Source: JAJRXG01 sp964470035 | GTDB taxonomy: Bacteria; Bacteroidota; Bacteroidia; Chitinophagales; Saprospiraceae | Assembly (NCBI GenBank): GCA_964470035.1 | Contig: CAYYBR010000097.1 | Location: 1-14,661, forward strand | Direction of reading: 5' to 3' | DNA: 14,661 nt | Position numbers and translations under genes: made by a program | Notes under the pieces: generated by a model | The model's database searches: none | What the model was told of the DNA's origin: nothing | What the model saw: only the letters and a program-made list of their open reading frames with translations | Part shown: positions 8,128-14,661 of the stretch, in pieces | Layout: each line of letters starts with the position of its first letter | How positions within the stretch are numbered: the stretch's first letter is position 1

Positions 8128-8954
8128 TGGGTGTCATAACGAGTTTGCGAAAGGCTTGGGATAGAAAGCGACTTATATCTCTAGTCTATGTCATACAGCT
8201 TGCGCTTGCGTTAACGATAGGATTGCAAGTTTATCAGGTTTTTGAAGCCTCTATCGGTGATAGCTTAGCCTTAGAAGGTCTTAAGTCTGGATATGCCCAC
8301 ACAGTTATCAATGACCTGCTCAACATACACGGCGCCTCGCTTTCTCCGCTTTTAGGTCAAGTAAGATGGATGGTTCTGTTATATATGGTGATCTCGGTAT
8401 TTCTGAGTGCAGGGATATGGTATAAGATCACTAGGAACAGAGACGCTAACTTTTGGATAGGAGCTTCTATCTATTTCGTACGGTTTTTAGTGGTTAGTGT
8501 GTTATTAGCGCTGACTTTCCTTGTTATAAGTGCCCTGCTTTGGGCTCCATATCTCATAAAGGTTCAATATTGGATGGAGTACTGGAGTAGTGAAGAGTGG
8601 ATTCTGTGGTTAGGTATCATCATAGCAGTTATCTGGTTTTTGGTAGCTGGTTATCTCTTTGTATGTAGTTGTCTAACCAAGAAGTCCTTAGTCTTAGATG
8701 AAAGGTCTATGGTCAAAAGCCTAGGATATGGATTGAGAACAGGGACTAGAGCATATATTAAACTGCTACCGGGGTTGCTTCTATTCGCTGGATTGATCAT
8801 CTTTTTATATGTGATAGCTGCGTGTGTTAATGAGATGACTCTTATGTCAAGCTCGGTGGGTATTTTCTTGGCTTTCCTCCTACAACAAGGAGTAGTATGG
8901 TTGAAACTCTGGCTTCGCATCGGCAGCTTCGAATATGTCCAAGAGAGCGTCTGA
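8127..8954 (+). CDS. Six-helix membrane protein of unknown function
   Basis: A 275-residue protein I cannot assign to a family. Hydrophobic stretches suggest six membrane helices near residues 15-37, 80-98, 110-140, 157-180, 212-232 and 240-260, with a basic N-terminus (LRKAWDRKRL) that would stay in the cytoplasm. I see no catalytic or nucleotide-binding motif. Its ATG overlaps the peptidase TGA by one base (TGATG), so the two are almost certainly one translational unit. The frame is open further back to a TTG at 8085, but the coupled ATG is the better start. By context it may help anchor, fold or support the exported peptidase, or handle the peptidase's products; that is inference only. Confidence 0.82.
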   Translation: MGVITSLRKAWDRKRLISLVYVIQLALALTIGLQVYQVFEASIGDSLALEGLKSGYAHTVINDLLNIHGASLSPLLGQVRWMVLLYMVISVFLSAGIWYKITRNRDANFWIGASIYFVRFLVVSVLLALTFLVISALLWAPYLIKVQYWMEYWSSEEWILWLGIIIAVIWFLVAGYLFVCSCLTKKSLVLDERSMVKSLGYGLRTGTRAYIKLLPGLLLFAGLIIFLYVIAACVNEMTLMSSSVGIFLAFLLQQGVVWLKLWLRIGSFEYVQESV

Positions 8955-9010
8955 TCCGCTAATTGTTCTCCTAAAGATCACCATGCAGTCCCTTACATTT
9001 GCCGACCATC

Positions 9011-9985
9011 ATGAAGATCTCACAGATAATCCTACCAACTATTTTCGGCATGAAAACGGTCAACTCCTTTGTGATCCAAGGAGGAGATGAGGTAGTTCTC
9101 ATAGACAGTGGGGAGGATACTGATGCATCGTATGACGCTATGGTCGCTGGCCTCGCTGAGCAAGACCTTCTTCTATCTGATATCGATCGCATCATCATAA
9201 CTCATTCTCACGTAGACCATATAGGTATGGCGCAACGAGTAGCAGAAGCTGCTAATGCGAAAGTATGGGTGTCCGAAAAGACAGAAGCTTATGCTGTAGA
9301 TCCAACTGGACAGTGGGGTATACGTCGTAACATGATTATGTCGACTATAATGTCATTTTTCCCTACAGCCATGCATGAGTATGTGGAGACTAACTATATG
9401 TCATTCGCTGTAAAGATGAAGGATGTGTGGAAGCCTATAGACACTTCTATTATAGAAGTTTTTGAAAGTGAAGGAAGCTTAGAGTTTTGTGGAGAAAAGT
9501 GGGATACGATCTATATGCCAGGGCACAGTAGTTCACAAAGTACCTTCTATCATGAATCAACTGGTAGCTATCTAGCAGCAGATATGTTGTTAAAAATAGC
9601 TTCTACGCCGGTCATAGAACCTTCGCTTACAGATCCCGATGTAAGAATAAAAGGAATCTTAAAAATGATGGAGTCGTATAATAGACTTTCTAATTACCGA
9701 TTAGAAACAGTTTATCCTGGCCACTATGACATTTTTAAGGATGGTAATCGTATGATAGATAACCATAAGCATAGAATTCACCAAAGGACAGAGCAGTGTC
9801 TTGCCATTATAAAAAGCAAATCTCCGGATCCCATATCGTTTTTAGATCTCTTTCAAGAGCTATATAAGGGCCGATGGAATTTTCCAGCACTGGTTATGCA
9901 GATCGGATATCTAGACTTGTTAGAAGATCAGGATAAGGTCACTTACGTTGAGGATGAAGGATTTAAGAGGATTGTTGCAGTTTAG
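9011..9985 (+). CDS. Metallo-beta-lactamase-fold hydrolase
   Basis: A 324-residue hydrolase of the MBL superfamily, probably cytosolic as no signal peptide is seen. The dinuclear metal site is complete: H65-x-H67-x-D69-H70 in THSHVDH, H172 in MPGHS, D191 in LAADM, and H238 in VYPGHYD. The C-terminal part (about 240-324) is helical and charged, as in the MBL group whose glyoxalase-II-like core is followed by a helical tail. Substrate is not deducible; hydroxyacyl-thioester, lactone or phosphodiester hydrolysis are all possible. The frame opens at a TTG at 8999, but the ATG at 9011 starts the first beta strand (MKISQIILP) and is preferred. It follows the membrane-protein gene by 56 bases and is convergent with the egt operon. 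Confidence 0.88.
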   Translation: MKISQIILPTIFGMKTVNSFVIQGGDEVVLIDSGEDTDASYDAMVAGLAEQDLLLSDIDRIIITHSHVDHIGMAQRVAEAANAKVWVSEKTEAYAVDPTGQWGIRRNMIMSTIMSFFPTAMHEYVETNYMSFAVKMKDVWKPIDTSIIEVFESEGSLEFCGEKWDTIYMPGHSSSQSTFYHESTGSYLAADMLLKIASTPVIEPSLTDPDVRIKGILKMMESYNRLSNYRLETVYPGHYDIFKDGNRMIDNHKHRIHQRTEQCLAIIKSKSPDPISFLDLFQELYKGRWNFPALVMQIGYLDLLEDQDKVTYVEDEGFKRIVAV

Positions 9986-9992
9986 CCTTTAT

Positions 9993-10008
9993 AGTATTGC
10001 ACAATACT
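9993..10008. terminator. Inverted repeat between convergent genes
   Basis: AGTATTG (9993-9999) and CAATACT (10002-10008) are exact reverse complements with two bases between them; in RNA the innermost pairs would open to a 4-base loop. It starts 8 bases after the stop of the MBL-fold gene and about 100 bases beyond the end of the convergent racemase-like gene. T-rich sequence flanks it only loosely. A weak terminator, possibly working in both directions, is the best guess. Confidence 0.4.
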
Positions 10009-10107
10009 GTATTAATTTGATCTTTGATAGTTTGAGTTAACAGTGTGAGAAAAGTCTAGTTGAGAGCCAGAGGTGTTTTCTAAACAACCTGCGGGATCAT
10101 CAGCGCA

Positions 10108-10785
10108 TCAAATAGTAAGGATGCTTAATCCAGCGTCGACTTGGACATGAGCCATGTCAATGCAGTTATAATTATCTCGATTCTTTATAGATGAAAACTC
10201 AGTACAAGCCAGCACAACCAATTTCTTGTCTGCATACGTTGAGATGAGTTCTTCTAGTTTTTCTTGACTGGTTGATACACTCTTTTGGCTGTATATGTTC
10301 CTTCTTAATTCATCTAGAGTGTTGATATCTTTTTGAGATGGAGGGGTGGCTCTTATATCCTCATCTATAAAAGTACGCTTTATATATGTTGATGTCATGG
10401 TATATGCCGATCCAAATATAACGGCCTCGGATAGGCCTTTCTCTTTCAAAGATTTTATAACTCCGTAGATGGGGTGCAGTAGTTGCACCTTAGTCTCTAA
10501 CTTTCCCCATATACCATCTATCGTTTCATGAAGGGTGATATTAGGCACGAGGAGTGCTGCTATTTCCATATTCAGCACTTCGCGAAGATATTTCTCTATG
10601 AGTTGATCAAGCTCTCTTGATCTTTGGGGAAGCAAGTCATTGATTTCTTCAAAGTTGGTTTGGTGCAGAGTAAAAAAGGATGATCCTTCTAATTGTTGAT
10701 TCTGTTTCGAATTGAGTAGGTCGATGTATAGCTGCGTTGCAGCCATGCCCATCTGAAGTACACCTATCTTCTTTTTAATAAGCAT
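10108..10785 (-). CDS. Asp/Glu racemase-superfamily protein with a single catalytic cysteine
   Basis: The 225-residue protein has the two-lobe layout of the Asp/Glu/hydantoin racemase superfamily: an N-terminal GVLQMGMAAT loop, then LPQRSRELDQLI, a central IFGSAYTMTSTYIK like the LLGT-x-x-TM stretch of aspartate racemases, and VLACTEFSSI near the C-terminus. True racemases use two cysteines. Here the N-terminal one (normally in a P-C-N-T context) is replaced by PNIT (81-84), while Cys194 is kept. Cys208 is the only other cysteine. Single-cysteine members such as arylmalonate decarboxylase exist, so a non-racemase reaction is plausible. The gene begins 4 bases after the egtD stop and ends the egtB-egtD operon, which points to a role in ergothioneine or related thiol metabolism. 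That role is inferred from context; the fold is reasonably secure. Confidence 0.72.
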   Translation of the reverse strand: MLIKKKIGVLQMGMAATQLYIDLLNSKQNQQLEGSSFFTLHQTNFEEINDLLPQRSRELDQLIEKYLREVLNMEIAALLVPNITLHETIDGIWGKLETKVQLLHPIYGVIKSLKEKGLSEAVIFGSAYTMTSTYIKRTFIDEDIRATPPSQKDINTLDELRRNIYSQKSVSTSQEKLEELISTYADKKLVVLACTEFSSIKNRDNYNCIDMAHVQVDAGLSILTI

Positions 10786-10789
10786 TTAC

Positions 10790-11752
10790 TTAGGAGGTAG
10801 AATCGGACTTTCCTTTTTTGAATATATAATTTGCAAAGAGGTTCTTACTATCTGTAAGTCGTTTTATAGTATGAAAGTCTGTTGCCTGTATCAGCTTTGA
10901 GATAATCTCGTCATCATACTTTCTAGATACTTCTGTCGCTATTTTTTCTCCTTCAGAAAAGGAGAATCTCTTGCCTAGGGATGTGATTTCTACCTGTTGA
11001 TTGATGAGGCTTACAAGGAAGCTTCTTGCCACACCATCTTCTTTAGTGTAAGTCGGTTGGTGGGCAAATTGCTCAATCTTGAAAGTGCCACCAAGCTCCT
11101 TGTTAATTCGATGGAGTAAATTAAGGTTAAAGTCACGTGTGACCCCTTGACTGTCATTGTATGCGGGTAAAACTATGGATGGATCTTTGATGAGGTCGAC
11201 TCCTATAAGAAGTTTGTCATTAACATTGAGGTTGGAGCCCATGTCACGGATGAATTGATTCGCGATCTCATCGGACATATTGCCGATATTGGAGCCCAAG
11301 AACAAAATCACTTTTGGATTTTGAGAATTTTTTAGAGTAGCAAGAATGTCAAAATAATCTCCTTGTTGTTTTTTGATACCAAGCTCAGGCAAATCTACTT
11401 TGAGAGATGCTTCTAGCGAGTCCAATGCATGCTGAGAAATATCTATAGGAAGGTAATCAAATGTGTAAGATCTATTTTGTAATTGCTTTAGGAGCATTTT
11501 AGTCTTGAGTCCGTCACCCGCTCCTAGCTCTATGAGCTCAAAGTAAACATCCGGCTTCATGTCCAAGGTGTCAATAATCTGATTAGACTTGTCCGTGAAA
11601 ATCTCAAGTTCTGCACGAGTGAGATAGTACTCAGGTAAGTGCATGATTTGTACAAATAGATCATCGCCTATCTCGTCGTAAAAGTATTTGGAAGGAAGGT
11701 ACTTGGGACTACTACTTAATCCCTTCTCTACGTCCTCTAGAAATTTCTGCAT
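10790..11752 (-). CDS. egtD: L-histidine N-alpha-methyltransferase
   Basis: Transfers three methyl groups from S-adenosylmethionine to histidine, giving hercynine, the first committed step to ergothioneine. At 320 residues it is of normal length. The N-terminus has PKYLPSKYFYDEIGDDLF and LPEYYLTRAELEIF, both typical of EgtD. The SAM loop is ELGAGDGLKT (75-84), followed by IDIS, LGSNIGN (152-158) and AYND...GVTRDFN (197-208). From memory of mycobacterial EgtD, the histidine-binding residues Asn166, Tyr206, Glu282 and Ser284 map here to N158, Y198, E274 and S276, a constant offset of 8, so the site looks intact. The ATG follows the egtB stop with no spacer (TAAATG), implying translational coupling. 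Identification is strong. Confidence 0.94.
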   Translation of the reverse strand: MQKFLEDVEKGLSSSPKYLPSKYFYDEIGDDLFVQIMHLPEYYLTRAELEIFTDKSNQIIDTLDMKPDVYFELIELGAGDGLKTKMLLKQLQNRSYTFDYLPIDISQHALDSLEASLKVDLPELGIKKQQGDYFDILATLKNSQNPKVILFLGSNIGNMSDEIANQFIRDMGSNLNVNDKLLIGVDLIKDPSIVLPAYNDSQGVTRDFNLNLLHRINKELGGTFKIEQFAHQPTYTKEDGVARSFLVSLINQQVEITSLGKRFSFSEGEKIATEVSRKYDDEIISKLIQATDFHTIKRLTDSKNLFANYIFKKGKSDSTS

Positions 11753-12925
11753 TTAGACTGATTTAGCTAGCCTTATTCCGGTGTATTGCCAACGTGCGTC
11801 GGCATGAAAAAAATTGCGATATGTCTTCCGACTGTGTCCGGGTGATGTAGCAACGGAAGCGCCTCTAAGCACCATTTGGTTGATCATAAACTTTCCGTTG
11901 TATTCTCCAAGCGCACCTGGGGCCTTCTCAAAATTGGGATAGGGTAGATAGGCGCTATTTGTCCATTCCCACCTTTTGCCCCAGTTAAGTTGATCTGCAG
12001 CGACCTCCCATTCGAATTCAGTTGGGAGACGAAGTCCTTTCCACTCTGCATATGCTGCCGCTTCATAAAAACTAACGTGTTGTAGTGGTTGCAAGGGCTG
12101 GAGTGGTAGAAGGCCTGCCATGGTATATTGATGCCACTGCTTGTCTTTTTGAAACCAATACAACGGAGCTTGTATTTGATTAGCTTCTACCCATGTCCAT
12201 CCTTCGTCGAGCCATAGGTTGAAATCCTGATATCCTCCATCTTCTATAAATTCGAGATAATCTTGATTAGTTACTAGGTCAGAGCTTATCTCATAAGAAT
12301 GCAGAAAGACCTTGTGACGTCCGAGCTCATTATCATAACAAAAACCATCTCCTTCATATCCTATGTCATACACTCCTTCCCCAATGGCGAGGAAAGATGA
12401 AGTTGGTCCATCATCAATCGCTAAGAATGAAGACGATTCATCATAAACCGGGTGCAATGGATTGTGTCCAAACATATACTTGACATCAGTGAAGAGGAGT
12501 TCTTGGTGTTGTTGTTCATGATGGATGCCTAGTATGACTAGATCTGTGATTTCTTGATTATTGCTGGTGTTGATAAGTCTTATCATCTCCTTGTCTATAT
12601 GCTTTCTATAGGCATAAACTTCCTCGACATTAGGGCGAGTCATATTTCCTCTATCTGCGCGAAAGATTCTGTCACCAGCATTATTATAGTAGCTATTAAA
12701 AAGAAAATTAAAGTCTTGATGAAAGAGTTGATAATCATCTAGGTGAGTCTTGAGAATGAACGTCTCAAAAAACCAAGTTGTGTGCGCTAGATGCCATTTT
12801 ACAGGACTAGCGAATATGGCTACTTGCACGGTATGGTCCTCTATGGTAAGAGGTTGGCATATATTGACGGTATGTTCTCTGGTAGCAATATATCGCTCTC
12901 CGATATCGAGATCCTTGTTGTTCAT
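11753..12925 (-). CDS. egtB: Ergothioneine sulfoxide synthase, non-haem iron
   Basis: Oxygen-dependent iron enzyme that joins a thiol (cysteine or gamma-glutamylcysteine) to C2 of hercynine as a sulfoxide. The 390 residues comprise an N-terminal DinB-like helical domain with the iron ligands H48 (in WHLAHTTWFFE) and HEQQHQE at 136-142 (H136, H140), then an FGE-sulfatase-like C-terminal domain ending in VLRGASVAT...TYRNFFHADARW...GIRLAK. All three expected histidines are present. No egtA is nearby, so direct use of cysteine is possible, but this cannot be settled by eye. Oddities: the linker duplicates SSFLAI (165-170 and 176-181), and residues about 274-282 read PLQPLQPLQ. The related selenoneine enzyme SenA is an alternative, but no senB or senC is adjacent and egtD is. 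First gene of the operon. Confidence 0.9.
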   Translation of the reverse strand: MNNKDLDIGERYIATREHTVNICQPLTIEDHTVQVAIFASPVKWHLAHTTWFFETFILKTHLDDYQLFHQDFNFLFNSYYNNAGDRIFRADRGNMTRPNVEEVYAYRKHIDKEMIRLINTSNNQEITDLVILGIHHEQQHQELLFTDVKYMFGHNPLHPVYDESSSFLAIDDGPTSSFLAIGEGVYDIGYEGDGFCYDNELGRHKVFLHSYEISSDLVTNQDYLEFIEDGGYQDFNLWLDEGWTWVEANQIQAPLYWFQKDKQWHQYTMAGLLPLQPLQPLQHVSFYEAAAYAEWKGLRLPTEFEWEVAADQLNWGKRWEWTNSAYLPYPNFEKAPGALGEYNGKFMINQMVLRGASVATSPGHSRKTYRNFFHADARWQYTGIRLAKSV

Positions 12926-13083
12926 TAAAATTTTCCTCTATTAGTCCTTCCTGATTATGTAGATATGGGCTCTATGTTATCCTGTTGTGCACTCTTTTCC
13001 ATTACTCAAGTCAAGTTATTCAAACACGACGATTTCTTGTTTGTTTAGGTTTATCATGGACTATCTGTTGGCAAAATTGATCG
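12926..13083 (-). promoter_or_regulatory. Leader region of the egtB operon
   Basis: These 158 bases must contain the operon promoter, since the gene upstream ends at 13084. On the minus strand an AGAGGAAAA purine run lies about 7-15 bases before the egtB ATG and may act as a ribosome-binding site. I find no exact TAnnTTTG box; TAACTTGA is one base short. No operator-like palindrome stands out. Confidence 0.35.
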
Positions 13084-13515
13084 TTAGGCTCTCTTGACTT
13101 GTTTGACGAATGCACTAAGAAAATTAATTACGAGTATGACTTGTGCAAATAGGAGAGATAAAAGGGCAAAAGCAAAAATCCTATCCTCAGCTGTATAGCC
13201 AATGTGTTCGTATTGATGGGCATGTCTGCCATAATTCCAAGTGATCCACCATACCGTTATTATGCCTAAAGTTAAGGCCGCAAGAAATACCCTGGTTAAC
13301 CATTTGTTCCAAGCCAACGAACCAGTGAGCCAGTAAATAATACCGATAGCGATGAGGTAGATAGAGGCGTAGCGGCCCATTGAATGAGCGTCAATAGCAT
13401 AATTTGTATGCCGGAGTTGTATATCTATAGGATTGTCAGGGGAAAGTAGTGAGAAGCTAATAAAAACGATGATGGCTAGTAACCATACTACATGATGAGT
13501 TTTTATATGATTCAT
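13084..13515 (-). CDS. Small four-helix membrane protein
   Basis: A 143-residue protein with likely membrane helices near 8-24, 48-67, 73-93 and 111-136 and a basic C-terminus (KQVKRA). After the first helix, at residues 29-44, comes PIDIQLRHTNYAIDAH, which resembles the DIQLHDTYYVIAHFH signature of haem-copper oxidase subunit I. The loop holds H36 and H44, but the full set of haem and copper ligands cannot be present in a protein this short, so this is not an oxidase. Small Bacteroidota membrane proteins with a similar motif exist to my knowledge, without assigned function. It lies upstream of egtB on the same strand with 158 bases between, so it is probably a separate transcript. Confidence 0.75.
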   Translation of the reverse strand: MNHIKTHHVVWLLAIIVFISFSLLSPDNPIDIQLRHTNYAIDAHSMGRYASIYLIAIGIIYWLTGSLAWNKWLTRVFLAALTLGIITVWWITWNYGRHAHQYEHIGYTAEDRIFAFALLSLLFAQVILVINFLSAFVKQVKRA

Positions 13516-13638
13516 CTATTTCACGTACTTTTTTCGTCAAGTGCAAGGTTCAAAGAGTTTGGGAAATATCAGCAGGATTCAATGATTAAATTGTTACTCA
13601 GGGTATCAAACCATCTGCGAGTGTAGCCAGACCATAAT

Positions 13639-13899
13639 TCATTCATCATCATCTTCATCACCTTCATCTTCTTCTAAGCGGTCTACCAGTGACATGACCC
13701 AACTAAGGACTTTGGGACTTAAGTACTTTGACATACCTGCTTTGCGCATGGCGCTTTTTAGGATGTTGACATTCTTATATCCTATAGATCTTTCTTCTGC
13801 CAGGGCGATATATTCATCCCATTCTTCATGAGTGATCATATCAAATTGTGCCCTTATGATGTCAAGATCTGTTGGGTCGTTTATGTCATATGTGGGCAT
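13639..13899 (-). CDS. Small acidic protein of unknown function
   Basis: An 86-residue soluble protein. Residues 1-70 look like a compact helical domain (DIIRAQFDMITHEEWDEYIALAEE, then a basic stretch YKNVNILKSAMRKAG). It ends in an acidic tail, residues 75-86, almost wholly Glu and Asp, encoded by a GAT/GAA triplet run at about 13642-13675. I recognise no family and see no cysteine, signal peptide or membrane segment. The ATG at 13899 is the natural start. It sits alone, 86 bases after the nitrilase-family gene and 123 bases before the small membrane-protein gene, all on the same strand. The good length of an uninterrupted frame and the plausible composition favour a real gene. Confidence 0.65.
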   Translation of the reverse strand: MPTYDINDPTDLDIIRAQFDMITHEEWDEYIALAEERSIGYKNVNILKSAMRKAGMSKYLSPKVLSWVMSLVDRLEEDEGDEDDDE

Positions 13900-13985
13900 C
13901 TATAATAGATTATACTTGAAGCTATGAATGCAAAGGAGCAAATAAATTAGTAGTAAATGGCAATGAATTAGTTTTCAATTCCACT

Positions 13986-14661
13986 TCATTCCGTCACATA
14001 TAGAGGGTATTCTTTTTTAGCCGCTTTAGATTTTGTGACATCTATGTCGATGGTCACAAACGGATGATCGTCTGAGGTAGTTCCTAATAATGCGCCATCC
14101 ATTGGGGAAGCCATCCAGCCACTACCTCCCCACTTAAAATCATCATCACCTCTACCTGATCGATTAGAGCTCAGACAATATGCGCCACTAATAACCGACG
14201 CAGTCTGACCACATCTGATCCATTGAGCGATGGATGATTGGCCCGATGCCCTCGGGCAGAGCAGAAAGTCCATTCCTTCTAAACCATACTTGCGTGCATA
14301 CTGGGTGAACCAAAGTTCGGTACAAAGCAAAAAGCCGATTTTAATCCCATTTAACTCGATTAGCTCAAAGTGCTTGGATTCTCTATCAAACCACGATTCT
14401 TCATAGAACCCTTCTTCTTCAGGGAAGTAGTATTTCGTATGTACTTTCTGATGTCCTAGCGACTTCGTCCAAACATAGGCAGTGTTGTAGAAATTGTCAC
14501 CAGAGATGACAGGACGAGAGTAGGCCACGATAGCATCGCCAAGTTCTTCTATTCGCTCTAGCCACCTTACATGTGCCTCGACGGCTTCCTTCTTTTGAGC
14601 ATTTTGAACAACGTTTTGATGGGCTATCCAAGGATGGAAAGGCATTTCAGGTAAGAGTACC
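13986..14661 (-). CDS. Nitrilase-superfamily carbon-nitrogen hydrolase, N-terminus outside window
   Basis: Cytosolic amidase of the carbon-nitrogen hydrolase superfamily, which cleaves C-N bonds with a Glu-Lys-Cys triad. All three residues are visible: Glu in VLLPEMPF at the right edge (bases 14646-14648), Lys in VHTKYYFPEE (14433-14435), and Cys in FLLCTELWF (14322-14324). The frame runs open to base 14661, so the ATG at 14645 is internal. About 40-60 N-terminal residues are missing, judging by where the catalytic Glu usually sits. The C-terminal part includes LCPRASG, ASVISGAYCLSSNRSG and GGSGWMASPMDG, matching the usual core strands. I cannot name the substrate: an amide, carbamoyl compound or nitrile are all possible. 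Its link to the egt operon, if any, is not evident. Confidence 0.88.
   Translation of the reverse strand, partial: VLLPEMPFHPWIAHQNVVQNAQKKEAVEAHVRWLERIEELGDAIVAYSRPVISGDNFYNTAYVWTKSLGHQKVHTKYYFPEEEGFYEESWFDRESKHFELIELNGIKIGFLLCTELWFTQYARKYGLEGMDFLLCPRASGQSSIAQWIRCGQTASVISGAYCLSSNRSGRGDDDFKWGGSGWMASPMDGALLGTTSDDHPFVTIDIDVTKSKAAKKEYPLYVTE

Noticed and set aside
8994..9001. TACATTTG box ahead of the MBL-fold gene
   Set aside because: It matches the -7 consensus, but nothing like TTTG lies 19-20 bases upstream, and the start site would fall almost on the ATG. It is more likely chance than a promoter.
12082..12107. Short triplet-like repeat coding PLQPLQPLQ in EgtB
   Set aside because: Only three units, inside a normal loop before the conserved HVSFYEA segment; not worth calling as a repeat element.
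11753..12925. egtB as a selenoneine synthase (senA)
   Set aside because: No senB or senC gene is adjacent, while egtD, which makes hercynine, follows directly. Hercynine is also used for selenoneine, so this is disfavoured rather than excluded.
1..14661. Mobile elements, CRISPR arrays, tRNA or rRNA genes
   Set aside because: I saw no transposase or integrase motifs, no regularly spaced repeats and no tRNA-like cloverleaf. The genes have similar composition along the window, so there is no sign of recent transfer.

Overview
This 14.7 kb window looks like ordinary chromosomal DNA from a Bacteroidota (Bacteroidetes) member, possibly of the Saprospiria/Cytophagia type, at roughly 40-45% GC. Three things support this: the long (397-residue) PurM variant with Bacteroidota-style wording of its motifs, a BshC bacillithiol enzyme, and a good match to the Bacteroidota promoter (TTG, 19 bases, TACATTTG) in front of accD. 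I see no tRNA, rRNA, CRISPR array, insertion sequence or phage gene.

Layout, left to right. Bases 1-806 hold the C-terminal three quarters of hemE (haem synthesis), followed by accD (fatty-acid synthesis) behind its own promoter and a hairpin at the predicted mRNA 5' end. accD runs tail to tail, 4 bases apart, into bshC (bacillithiol synthesis, minus strand). Divergent from bshC are a lone DppB-type ABC permease and purM (purine synthesis). A 360-base spacer follows. It contains an inverted repeat and two mutually antisense open frames of about 45 codons, possibly a gene remnant. Next comes an exported M1-type zinc aminopeptidase whose stop codon overlaps the start of a six-helix membrane protein, then a metallo-beta-lactamase-fold hydrolase.

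From about 10.1 kb everything lies on the minus strand. The most notable unit is a tight three-gene operon: egtB (sulfoxide synthase), egtD (histidine trimethylase), and a protein of the Asp/Glu racemase superfamily that keeps only the C-terminal one of the two catalytic cysteines. egtB and egtD would make hercynine and its sulfoxide conjugate on the way to ergothioneine. No egtA, egtC or egtE is present here, so the third gene is a candidate for an unassigned thiol-related step. Upstream of egtB lie a small four-helix membrane protein with a cytochrome-oxidase-like motif, a small acidic protein of unknown function, and a nitrilase-superfamily amidase cut by the right edge.

Taken together, the window is mainly housekeeping, with capacity for two low-molecular-weight thiols (bacillithiol and ergothioneine) within 10 kb. 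Apart from the egt trio and the peptidase/membrane-protein pair, the neighbouring genes have no obvious shared pathway.
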